Made by a program: the position numbers and the translations under genes. Source: Fundicoccus sp052116145 (lineage in GTDB: Bacteria; Bacillota; Bacilli; Lactobacillales; Aerococcaceae). Taken from it: a DNA stretch of 64,000 nucleotides. Numbering within the stretch: position 1 is the stretch's first letter; every line of letters begins with the position of its first letter. The notes beneath the pieces were generated by a model, which was not told where the DNA came from, made no database searches, and saw only the letters and a list, made by a program, of their open reading frames with translations. The DNA lies in contig NZ_JBQKLQ010000006.1 in assembly GCF_052116145.1 (NCBI RefSeq), positions 62,001 to 126,000 on the forward strand, in the 5' to 3' direction. Shown one piece after another: positions 52,573-60,732 of the stretch.

Positions 52573-53912
52573 TAGGCGAACTTCCTGATATTCCACGCGT
52601 TTATACTGCTTTTGCTGAATGGATGGCTTGTGTCTTTTATCTCTATCCCCTTTCAACAAGAATAAAGGGGAGAAAACTATACATTGGTCTCCTAGGTGCT
52701 CTAATAATTCAAATAGCTTTGCAACTTATAGCTGGAACCTTCCCGCTAATCCTCTGGATTTTTGGTATCATATTAAATATTATTTGGATGGGAGTTGTGA
52801 TTCATTTCTTTGGCCGAACGTCTAAAAGTCACACTCTATTCTTATTATCGATTTCCTTTATCGTTTCAGAATTAATGGCTGCTTTTGGTTGGCAAATTTA
52901 TTCTTACTTTATTTGGAACAGATTGTTTGATCATTTTCTCTTAGAAATTGGAGCTAATTTCATTAGTTTCTTTCTTATATTACTTATTCTATATTTCGTT
53001 GAAAAACAGGTACAAACTAAAGAAATAAATATTATTATAACTTATCGAGAAGCTTTGATAGCTGGTCTGACAGGTATCATGATTTTTATTATTAGTAACA
53101 TTGGTTTTTTACTCTCTAGCACCAGCTATTCATTAGGTTATTCTTCTGCAATTTTTTTTATTAGAACTGTAGTTAATATCTCAGGTATTTGTATACTTTA
53201 TTTACAACGATTCCAAATGAAAGACACCTTACTTAGAAAAGAAGTACTCGCTATTGAGAATGTATTCAATAGTCAATACCAACAATATAAAGCTTATTCT
53301 GAAAATTCACTTGCGGTTAGACGAACATATCATGATTTAAAACATCAAATTGATATTATTCGTAGTGAGCAGGATAAGCGTAAGCAAGACGCTTATCTGG
53401 AAGATATGATAGCGCTCATTGACGATTTTGGTTCTAAAATCGAAACTGGCAATGGCGTCTTGGATACTATTTTGACTAGAAAAAATTTATATTGTAAACA
53501 AAATGATATTCAATTTTCTTGTATCGTTGACGGGAAAATTTTAACCGGTATGAATATTATGGACATCTGCAGTTTATTTGGAAACGCTATTGATAACGCT
53601 ATTGAATACGTTGAAAAAATACCTGATCTTGAAAAAAGAGTTGTGAATTTACGAGTAACAAACGTTGGGCAAATGATTGTATTGAGACTTGAAAATTTCC
53701 TTATTGATGAAATTGATTTTAGAAACGGCATTCCTAGTACATCCAAACAAGATAAAGAAACACACGGCTATGGGTTGAAGAGTATTAAATATATTACCAA
53801 CAAATATGATGGATCAATGTCAATAAAATCAGAAGGCCATTGGTTTATTTTGAAAGTTCTAATCCCGCTTTCTGCCGCAACGATTAAGGCAAATCTTGAG
53901 TATCTACAATAA
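52569..53912 (+). CDS. AgrC-like sensor histidine kinase of the GH3 locus
   Basis: 447 residues from a TTG 10 nt after GGAG. Six membrane helices fill residues 15-210. The phospho-acceptor His is in RRTYHDLKHQIDIIRS near residue 258. The GHKL domain has GNAIDNAIEYVEK (N box) and HGYGLKSIKYI (G box). No peptide or maturation gene is adjacent, so it may sense an imported or diffusible signal. Being opposite the GH3 operon with its regulator, it most likely controls that operon. Confidence 0.88.
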   Translation: MIGELPDIPRVYTAFAEWMACVFYLYPLSTRIKGRKLYIGLLGALIIQIALQLIAGTFPLILWIFGIILNIIWMGVVIHFFGRTSKSHTLFLLSISFIVSELMAAFGWQIYSYFIWNRLFDHFLLEIGANFISFFLILLILYFVEKQVQTKEINIIITYREALIAGLTGIMIFIISNIGFLLSSTSYSLGYSSAIFFIRTVVNISGICILYLQRFQMKDTLLRKEVLAIENVFNSQYQQYKAYSENSLAVRRTYHDLKHQIDIIRSEQDKRKQDAYLEDMIALIDDFGSKIETGNGVLDTILTRKNLYCKQNDIQFSCIVDGKILTGMNIMDICSLFGNAIDNAIEYVEKIPDLEKRVVNLRVTNVGQMIVLRLENFLIDEIDFRNGIPSTSKQDKETHGYGLKSIKYITNKYDGSMSIKSEGHWFILKVLIPLSAATIKANLEYLQ

Positions 53913-54129
53913 ACATTAAAGCTATTTAGTCTCTTTCTAAGAAGGACTTGTCATATATCAGTAGCTTCACTCTGGTATAACCGTTTTCTGACTTAGACTT
54001 TTTGAGTCTGTCGCGTAGTAAATGTCAGTATTATATAATTGCATTTAACAATCGTCGATTCTTATAGTAGATGTATTGCTTTTATGCTATTATTAACATC
54101 AATTCACAATTAATAGATGGAGGTCAAAA

Positions 54130-54990
54130 ATGACACATTACATCATTACGACTGAAAGTGGTTCTGACTTAACACAAAGAGTTATCGATCGCTACGATGT
54201 TCGTATCATCCCAATGCATGTCACAATGGGAGATAAATCTTATATCGACGGCAGTTTCCCCGTCACTAACGCTTTTGATTTCTATGATGAAACAGGAACT
54301 TTACCAAAAACATCTGGTTCAACTCCTCAAGATAATTCAGAAGTTTTTCAGAGAATCTTTGAAGAGCATCCTGATGCTAAAATTATTCATATTGGCTATT
54401 CAGCCGTCACAACGGTTTCTTTCAATGCTGCTCGCATTGCAGCAGAAGAATTTAAACCAGGCAGTGTTCATTTAGTCGACAGTCAAAACGTATCCTTTGG
54501 CTTAGCTGCCATTGTCGAAGAGACGGCTAAATTCATTGAAGCTAATCCCGCGACTAGCCCTGAAGAAATAGTCGCATTTGTTGAAGACCTTCGCGAGCGC
54601 GTGCGTTTTATCTTCTTACCCAAAACACTTGTTTACTTGCATGCTGGCGGCCGGGTGTCGAACTTAGCTTTCCATGGCGCCAACTTATTGAAGTTGCAAC
54701 CAACAATTAAAGTTGAAGAAGGCTATTTAAAACCTGATAAAAAATTCCGTGGCTCGTTCGAGCGTTGCTTGAAACGAACCATTGAAGACTTTTTTAAACG
54801 CTATGCGATTGATCCAGCCACAGTAACAATTGGTGGATCGCCGGGTGTACTAGCAGAACATAAGCAACTAGCTTATGATTATGTCGCAGAATATGGCGTT
54901 AAACCGAGTGACTGGTTTAATACTGGAACAGTTATTTCAAGCCACGGTGGTCCTGGAGCCTTTGGGATTGTTGGAATCGAAAGAAAATAA
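54130..54990 (+). CDS. DegV-family fatty-acid-binding protein
   Basis: 286 residues. ITTESGSDLTQRVIDRYDV opens the protein. KTSGSTPQDNSEVFQ near residue 55 and HIGYSAVTTVSFNAARIA near residue 83 form the fatty-acid pocket typical of DegV/FakB. The C-terminal motif is FNTGTVISSHGGPGAFG. FakB proteins present fatty acids to the kinase FakA. GGAGG precedes the ATG. It is a single gene followed by a terminator; the 217-bp upstream gap has no clear promoter. Confidence 0.9.
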   Translation: MTHYIITTESGSDLTQRVIDRYDVRIIPMHVTMGDKSYIDGSFPVTNAFDFYDETGTLPKTSGSTPQDNSEVFQRIFEEHPDAKIIHIGYSAVTTVSFNAARIAAEEFKPGSVHLVDSQNVSFGLAAIVEETAKFIEANPATSPEEIVAFVEDLRERVRFIFLPKTLVYLHAGGRVSNLAFHGANLLKLQPTIKVEEGYLKPDKKFRGSFERCLKRTIEDFFKRYAIDPATVTIGGSPGVLAEHKQLAYDYVAEYGVKPSDWFNTGTVISSHGGPGAFGIVGIERK

Positions 54991-55029
54991 CGACTGAGAA
55001 TGACGCCGTAAAAATTAAATCAGCCGTTT

Positions 55030-55066
55030 AAAAAGCAGTTTCTCAGCAAATGAGAAACTGCTTTTC
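55030..55066. terminator. Terminator after the DegV gene
   Basis: AAAAGCAGTTTCTCA and TGAGAAACTGCTTTT pair perfectly over GCAAA. Confidence 0.9.
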
Positions 55067-55260
55067 TCGTTCTTATGTCAAGCTTGGTAGCCGTTTTTTT
55101 GGATGATATAGGCTATGAGTCTGCTTGAGTAAAGCTTCGTCGCGGAAAGATTGCTTGCCTCCAGCTAGATTAAGAACTCACTCCACCTTGTTCTCAATCA
55201 ATGACACTAAAGCCCGATCAGACTAGCTTTTGTAGCGGCTCACATTAACCAACCCACACT

Positions 55261-55304
55261 AAAAAGCCAGTAGATCGTCTTTCTTCAACGATCTGCTGGC
55301 TTTT
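55261..55304. terminator. Terminator-like hairpin
   Basis: AAAAGCCAGTAGATCGT and ACGATCTGCTGGCTTTT pair (one mismatch), ending in T's. It lies 90 bp past the MetE-like gene's stop on the minus strand and probably ends that transcript. Otherwise 55067-55395 shows no gene. Confidence 0.7.
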
Positions 55305-55395
55305 CATTCAGCGGCTTTTTAAGAGGATAACTAGTCCCTGCCTGCCCAAGTCGCCCACAAGCTCTAGCGCCTAGACCAGACTCAACATTCATTAA

Positions 55396-56487
55396 TTATC
55401 CCCAAACCTCTTTTGCAATCTCTGTCACTAAGGCTAACTTATCCCACTGCTCCTGCTCAGTCAACGCATTGCCTTCTTCCGTACTAGCAAAACCACATTG
55501 CGGACTCAAGGCCAAGCGCTCCAAAGGAATATAATTAGCTGCTTCATGGATGCGTGCAATAATCTCCTCTTTAGCTTCCAATTCACTCGTTTTCGATGTC
55601 ACCAAACCTAAAGTAACCACTTGCTCATCCCTAGTCGCGAGTTTCAACGGCTCAAAATCACCACTGCGTTCGTCATCGTACTCGACCAATAAATAATCGT
55701 AAGCTAACTGGCCGAACAACACATCCGCAATCGGCCCATAACTCCCCGCTGTCAAATGCTCCGACTTATAATTACCACGACAAATATGTACATAAGTCGT
55801 CAAATCCGCTGGAGCCACCGACAAGACATCGTTCGTCGCCTGCGTAAATAAAGCTAAGGCTAGCTCACGATCAATCCCCTTCACTTCCAACAAACCAAAA
55901 TCTGTAAAGAATGAATTCCATGCCGTATCATCAAACTGCAAATGACGACAACCCGCTGCATACAACTGTGGCAACAATTCCTGATATAACTTAATCACAT
56001 CAGCAAAAACAGCTGTTTCATCTGCATATACTTCCCGCTCAGCATCGGTCACATCACGGTAAGTGATTAAGTTGGGACTTGGAATCGTCAACTTCACCTC
56101 AACACCATATTTTTGAGCGATCTCATTGGTTGCACGAAACTCCTCGACAAAAGGATGCGTCCCTAAACTGATTTTTCCAGTAATCGCAAAGTTAACTGCC
56201 TCAGTCGCCGTCTCGTTATTAAATACCAACGGCTCACTCTCAACCTTTTCAATCCCCTGGCAAGCCGTAAAGAAATCCAAATAATACCAGGCACGCCGGA
56301 ATTCGCCATCCGTCACAACCTGATAACCTAAATCAGCCTGCTTAGCGATAATCTTATCGATTTCAACATTTTCAACCGCTCTAAGTTCCTCCGCCGAAAG
56401 CTCTTTAGCCGCAAATTTAGCCCGCGCCTCTTTCAATGCCTGAGGTCTCAAGAAACTCCCCACATGATCCGCATGAATTTTTGCCAC
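55396..56487 (-). CDS. MetE-like cobalamin-independent methyltransferase, YxjG/YxjH type
   Basis: 363 residues, single-barrel form. ADHVGSFLRPQAL at the start and VVTDGEFRRAWYYLDF near residue 57 bind the homocysteine side. Zn ligands are expected in LTTYVHICRGNYKS (His, Cys, near residue 235) and LSPQCGFASTEEGN near residue 330. This half-length family lacks the N-terminal folate domain of full MetE, so its methyl donor may differ. It starts with GTG 165 nt after the transporter's binding protein. With an AUG-type T-box upstream of that transporter, a methionine link is likely. Confidence 0.85.
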   Translation of the reverse strand: MAKIHADHVGSFLRPQALKEARAKFAAKELSAEELRAVENVEIDKIIAKQADLGYQVVTDGEFRRAWYYLDFFTACQGIEKVESEPLVFNNETATEAVNFAITGKISLGTHPFVEEFRATNEIAQKYGVEVKLTIPSPNLITYRDVTDAEREVYADETAVFADVIKLYQELLPQLYAAGCRHLQFDDTAWNSFFTDFGLLEVKGIDRELALALFTQATNDVLSVAPADLTTYVHICRGNYKSEHLTAGSYGPIADVLFGQLAYDYLLVEYDDERSGDFEPLKLATRDEQVVTLGLVTSKTSELEAKEEIIARIHEAANYIPLERLALSPQCGFASTEEGNALTEQEQWDKLALVTEIAKEVWG

Positions 56488-56651
56488 TCAAACCACCCCT
56501 TCACTCATCCCTACAAAATAGGACTCAAACTTTATCGGTTAAACCCACCGATAATCGCCTCATTATCAGTCGAGACTTCTAACAATACTCCTTCAGAAGC
56601 CTCGCAGGATAATATAACTTTCTATAAAGACTATTCAACCGATTGAAAGAC

Positions 56652-57488
56652 TTACTCTTCCACCACTCCACCTTCAACAACGATACTATCTGCATCAGCT
56701 GCTTCTCCATAAACTGGCGCTAAAGTCTCTTCGAAGTTTTTATGGAAGAATTCTTCCTCACCTAATTCAACAATTTTCTCGTTTAACCACTCTAATAATT
56801 CTGTATTACCCTTTTGAACCGCTGGTGCAATCGTATCTAAGTCACCTAATTCATCGATACCTACTGTAAAACCAGGATTCTCAATTGCCCAAGCAAGGAC
56901 TTCAGTATTATCCGTTGAAAAAGCATCTCCACGCCCATCTAATAAAGCTCCATAGGCGTCACTGTATTGGTCAAATTTGACCAATTCAATCTCTGGATGA
57001 TTTTCTGTAAAGTAAATATCAGCTGTTGTCCCTTTCGCAATGATCAATGTTTTACCGTTCAATTCCTCAACATCCGTAATCACAGCGCCATCTGGTGAAA
57101 CCACCCCTAAGGATACTTTCATGTAAGGTAATGCAAAATCTACTTTTTCAGTACGTTCTTCAGTAACCGTGAAATTAGCTAGAATAATATCAACTTTAGC
57201 CGTTTCCAAAAATTCAACCCGACTCGCTGGATCAACCGGTACATACTCCACTTCCACCCCTAAATCCTCTGCAATTCGATTACCGAAATAAATATCATAC
57301 CCTTGATAGTCACCATTCTCATCCACATAACCAAAAGGTTTCTTATCACTGAATACTCCGATGACAATCTTGCCACTTTCTTGAATCTCAGCCAACGTTC
57401 TGGCAGTCCCATTAGCATTGACTGGTGATACACCGATTACCGTTAAGAATAGAATAAAAGCAACAAGTAATTTTAGTAGTTTTTTCAT
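56652..57488 (-). CDS. Amino-acid ABC transporter substrate-binding protein, without lipobox
   Basis: 278 residues from the ATG at 57488, 9 nt after GGAG; an ATG two codons upstream is too close to the site. A signal peptide (cleavage near VNA/NGT) precedes the family-3 binding-protein fold: IVIGVFSDKKPFGYVDENG, then ANFTVTEERTEKVDFALPY. The usual lipobox cysteine is absent, as in the siderophore-binding protein of this window. The end is acidic. T-box control suggests methionine or a related amino acid as ligand (inference). Confidence 0.88.
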   Translation of the reverse strand: MKKLLKLLVAFILFLTVIGVSPVNANGTARTLAEIQESGKIVIGVFSDKKPFGYVDENGDYQGYDIYFGNRIAEDLGVEVEYVPVDPASRVEFLETAKVDIILANFTVTEERTEKVDFALPYMKVSLGVVSPDGAVITDVEELNGKTLIIAKGTTADIYFTENHPEIELVKFDQYSDAYGALLDGRGDAFSTDNTEVLAWAIENPGFTVGIDELGDLDTIAPAVQKGNTELLEWLNEKIVELGEEEFFHKNFEETLAPVYGEAADADSIVVEGGVVEE

Positions 57489-57508
57489 TATCATTTTCTC
57501 CTTTTTGT

Positions 57509-58297
57509 TTAGACAGTTAGTTTCTCTTCAGCTTGCTTCACGTCAAACTCAAACATATTTAAAAATTGCTTGGCCCGTTCAGTGGTGGGTTGTGTGAAAA
57601 ATTCAGCCGGCTGGTTCTCCTCCACAATCTCTCCCTTATCCATAAAGATTATCCGGTCAGCCACCGCACGAGCAAACTGCATCTCATGAGTGACAATCAC
57701 CATCGTACTACCACTTTGGGCCAGCTCCAACATCACATCTAGGACTTCCCTGACCATTTCTGGATCAAGGGCTGCCGTCACTTCATCAAACAACATTAAT
57801 TGCGGACGCATACATAAAGAACGAACAATCGCTACTCTCTGTTTTTGCCCCCCCGACAGTTGTCGCGGATAGGCATCTTTCTTATCTAGTAAGCCGACTC
57901 GCTTTAAGGCCGCTTCTGCTTCTTTTATCACCTCTGCTTTCTCTCGTTTTTGAGCTTTAATTGGTCCAAGTATGACATTATCTAGAATTGTCATATGCGG
58001 GAATAAATCGTAACTTTGAAAGACCATGCCTATTTTCTGGCGAACCAAATGCATTTTTTGGCTCTCTTGACTAATCAATTCGCCATCAAGTAAAATTTCG
58101 CCAGCCTGAATAGCTTCTAAACCATTGATACATCGCAGTAAGGTACTTTTCCCACACCCTGACGGACCAATGATAACTAGCACTTCGCCTTCTTGAACAT
58201 CCAGTGATAAATCTTTCAAGACAAGATGCTCCTCATCATAACTTTTCCTAACTTGCTTTATTTCAAGCAAGGTTTTATGAGTGCTCAAATTTTCCAC
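57509..58297 (-). CDS. Amino-acid ABC transporter ATP-binding protein, GlnQ type
   Basis: 262 residues. Walker A GPSGCGKST, signature LSGGQKQRVAIV, Walker B LMLFDEVTAALDP, H-loop VTHEM. These are typical of polar-amino-acid importers. The start is GTG at 58297, close behind AAAAGGAG; a TTG three codons on has better spacing. Third gene of the permease-permease-ATPase-binding protein operon. Confidence 0.93.
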   Translation of the reverse strand: MENLSTHKTLLEIKQVRKSYDEEHLVLKDLSLDVQEGEVLVIIGPSGCGKSTLLRCINGLEAIQAGEILLDGELISQESQKMHLVRQKIGMVFQSYDLFPHMTILDNVILGPIKAQKREKAEVIKEAEAALKRVGLLDKKDAYPRQLSGGQKQRVAIVRSLCMRPQLMLFDEVTAALDPEMVREVLDVMLELAQSGSTMVIVTHEMQFARAVADRIIFMDKGEIVEENQPAEFFTQPTTERAKQFLNMFEFDVKQAEEKLTV

Positions 58298-58363
58298 CTC
58301 TCCTTTTCCTTTTGCCTACTGAGCCTTCCCGTCACATTTCGAGTCTTTCATCACGTTATCAGA

Positions 58364-59041
58364 CTAGTCACTCCACTTTTTTTCCAATCGAGTGGACAAG
58401 AAAGACAGTGGATAACAAATTAGAAAGTATAAGAAAAAAATCGTTCCGTAAATCCAAAGCGAGGCAGTGGGCGCCGTCAGTCGTGAAGCTTCTATAATCT
58501 GCTGGCCAACTTTGACGACTTCTACCACACCAATCAATATAATCAAGGACGTCGTCTTAATCATCCGCGTCACTAGATTAATCGTCAAAGGTAATAAGCG
58601 TCTGAGCGCCTGGGGAATGATAATGTATCGGTAAATTTGCAGATTGGTTAAGCCAATTGACTTCCCACTGTCATACTGTTGCTTGGGGATTGAAGCCAAG
58701 GCGCCTCTCACAAGATCCCCCATCTCAGCCGTCCCCCACATGGAAAAGACAATCACGGCTGATAGTTCACCCGATAAATTAATACTAAAGGCTCTCGTGA
58801 GACCAAAGTAGACTAAAAACAAAAGGACGAGTTGCGGCATGACACGAATAAATTCTAGATAGACTCTGGTCACAATCACCAATAGGGGGTTTTTGGAAGT
58901 CATAATCATTCCAAGAATAACACCCAGAATGATCGAGATGACCACTGAGACTATGGAGATACTAATTGTCACCCAAAGCCCTTCGAGTAGCCGGACGAAA
59001 TTGCGCCCTTGAAATAAAATAATAATTCCCAAATCCTGCAT
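58364..59041 (-). CDS. Amino-acid ABC transporter permease 2
   Basis: 225 residues, HisM family. ILFQGRNFVRLLEGLWVTIS is the usual opening. The EAA loop near residue 115 includes GALASIPKQQYDSGKSIGLT and YIIIPQALRRLLP. About five membrane helices. GGAAG and GAGGT precede the ATG. Its first 80 nt overlap the end of permease 1, in another frame. Confidence 0.92.
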   Translation of the reverse strand: MQDLGIIILFQGRNFVRLLEGLWVTISISIVSVVISIILGVILGMIMTSKNPLLVIVTRVYLEFIRVMPQLVLLFLVYFGLTRAFSINLSGELSAVIVFSMWGTAEMGDLVRGALASIPKQQYDSGKSIGLTNLQIYRYIIIPQALRRLLPLTINLVTRMIKTTSLIILIGVVEVVKVGQQIIEASRLTAPTASLWIYGTIFFLYFLICYPLSFLSTRLEKKWSD

Positions 59042-59681
59042 ACCTCAACTTCCTTTCTACAAAATGAAACACTAACGATATAGGTAATAAAATAATAGCA
59101 TAGGCTATAACAAGCATTAACAAGGCTTCATCTGTGTTGTAATATAAACCAATTAATTCTTTTGCCACATAAGCCAAGTCAGCCAAGGCGATCACACTAA
59201 AAACAGACGTTTCCTTAATCAGAAAGATGATATTCGCTAGAAAAGCTGGTAGAGATATCGTGATTGCTTGGGGCAGCAAGACATACCTAAAGACTTGAAA
59301 TTTCGTCAGACCAACACTCAAGCCTGATTCATTTTGAGTGGTTTCAATTGCCTCAAGTCCGCTTCTGAACGCTTCAGACATATAACTGCCACCCAAAAAT
59401 ATGAGCCCAATGACACCGCACATTTGGGAGCTAAGTAAGATGCCTATTTTGGGCAAACCAAAATATAAGAAAAACAATTGAATCAGCAGTGGCGTATTTC
59501 TTGACAGTTCAATATAGACACCTGCGATTTGACTCAAGACTGGCACGTGAAAGTAGCGTATCAAACTACTGATTAAACCCACAATCATCGCACCTAGAAT
59601 ACCAACGAGCGCAATACGAAAAGTTAATAATCCTGCCTCCACATACAGGAGGGCAAACTCTTGTATAAATTTTAAATCCAT
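58962..59681 (-). CDS. Amino-acid ABC transporter permease 1
   Basis: 239 residues, HisM family, about five membrane helices. The EAA loop reads GLEAIETTQNESGLSVGLT and VLLPQAITISLPAF. Relatives usually end near FVERKLRY; here the frame runs about 25 residues further, over the start of permease 2, ending in a basic tail. A lost stop codon is likely. First gene of the operon, under the T-box leader. Confidence 0.92.
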   Translation of the reverse strand: MDLKFIQEFALLYVEAGLLTFRIALVGILGAMIVGLISSLIRYFHVPVLSQIAGVYIELSRNTPLLIQLFFLYFGLPKIGILLSSQMCGVIGLIFLGGSYMSEAFRSGLEAIETTQNESGLSVGLTKFQVFRYVLLPQAITISLPAFLANIIFLIKETSVFSVIALADLAYVAKELIGLYYNTDEALLMLVIAYAIILLPISLVFHFVERKLRYAGFGNYYFISRAQFRPATRRALGDN

Positions 59682-59722
59682 CTTTTCATCCTTTCTGACT
59701 CCAACATCCCATTTTTTGACGA

Positions 59723-60031
59723 CAAAAAAACTCCGGCTCTATATTATTAATTACAGAGACGAAGTTTATCCGCGTTACCACTCAATTTGGCATTAAAATG
59801 CCCACCTTATATAGCACTATCATGCTATTCATTTTTTAACGGTAATGTTCCGCAACAGCCTACTTTGTTTCGGTGTTGTACTAAAATGGCCATTTTCATC
59901 CTTATCTCCTATAAGTATCTTTCAGCTAGTCGATACTCTCTCTAAAAAAATCAATAAAGATTACTTTCCATTTTCTATGTATATCAGTCTATTTAATTTT
60001 AAATCTCATTATTTTAATCATTATTTAATCT
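59723..60031 (-). promoter_or_regulatory. T-box riboswitch, probable methionine (AUG) specifier
   Basis: On the minus strand the T-box GAGTGGTAACGCGG (59770-59783) is followed by a terminator (AACTTCGTCTCT/AGAGCCGGAGTT plus seven T's, 59723-59766). Stem I is readable: AGTA and AGAGAG motifs, a distal hairpin AGTATC/GATACT, and ATCTTTAT pairing with ATAAGGAT. The 3' side of the specifier loop, between ATAAGGAT and CATTTT, contains AUG (59891-59893) followed by G. A stem III-like hairpin GGCATT/AATGCC precedes the T-box. Uncharged tRNA would prevent termination and raise transporter expression. Specificity is the less certain part. Confidence 0.85.
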
Positions 60032-60037
60032 AGAGCC

Positions 60038-60066
60038 ATTGTAACTTACCCTTTTTTGAAATGCAA
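60038..60066 (-). promoter_or_regulatory. Promoter of the T-box leader
   Basis: TTGCAT (60061-60066) and TACAAT (60038-60043), 17-bp spacer, on the minus strand. The predicted start near 60031 gives a leader of about 350 nt to the permease ATG, a normal T-box length. The stretch 60067-60261 holds no gene. Confidence 0.6.
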
Positions 60067-60261
60067 GTCTTTTCAAAAAAATGTCAAAACATTTGAATAG
60101 TCTCGCTTTCAATCACTTACAAAACGCACGAGATAAGGTTTCTTCCTCAAGAGATATAGCATACTGCTCGAATAGTATCAGCCAATCTCTACTTAAGTCA
60201 CGCTATACGAGCTTGGGTTATGTTATATTAGGCTTATAGTTTTTAAGAAAAGAGTGATGAG

Positions 60262-60570
60262 ATGGCAGAAAAATTAACCGAAAACTTAATTTACGAGATA
60301 CTCGCAGTCGTTGAAGAAATACCGAGAGGAAAAGTGTGCTCCTATGGACAATTAGCCAAACTAATCGGGCGCGATAAAAATGCTCGCCTAGTAGGCAAAG
60401 TGCTGAGTCATGCTGAACAATTCGGCGACTTTCCCTGTCACCGAGTTGTCAACCACGCTGGTCGACTAGCGCCTGCTTTTCTCAACCAGAAAGCCTTACT
60501 CCTTGAAGAAGGTGTCCCATTCAAAAACGATACCCACGTCGATATGAAGATAGCCCAGTGGCAAGCTTAA
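60262..60570 (+). CDS. Short MGMT-family protein (alkyltransferase-like)
   Basis: 102 residues, only the DNA-binding and active-site domain of O6-alkylguanine-DNA alkyltransferases: IPRGKVCSYGQLAKLIG near residue 20 and the active-site PCHRVVNHAGRLAP near residue 58, with the reactive Cys kept. ATL proteins usually have Trp there, so this one could still accept an alkyl group. It is much shorter than Ogt. GAGTGATGAG precedes the ATG weakly. It is divergent from the transporter operon. Confidence 0.85.
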   Translation: MAEKLTENLIYEILAVVEEIPRGKVCSYGQLAKLIGRDKNARLVGKVLSHAEQFGDFPCHRVVNHAGRLAPAFLNQKALLLEEGVPFKNDTHVDMKIAQWQA

Positions 60571-60666
60571 TGTCTTTAGTTAAAACCCTTAATTAGCTGA
60601 CACAGTATTTTCTTAACAGTCATTATCGAAGCTATTATTCAAGCCTTCACTCACCCACCTATCAAA

Positions 60667-60706
60667 AAACAGCCATCTTTGGGAGATATCCCAAGGATGG
60701 CTGTTT
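60667..60706. terminator. Terminator between MGMT-like gene and pullulanase
   Basis: AAACAGCCATCTTTGGGA and TCCCAAGGATGGCTGTTT form an almost perfect stem over GATA. On the minus strand the T run follows, so it ends the pullulanase transcript. Confidence 0.9.
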
Positions 60707-60732
60707 GTGTAGAGGACAATTGTCCGGTAGAT

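Noticed and set aside
56488..56651. Short minus-strand reading with a protein-like C-terminal stretch between the binding protein and MetE-like genes
   Set aside because: About 25 residues without start or ribosome site; the hairpin there (TTATCGGT/ACCGATAA) is weak and I could not tie it to a riboswitch.
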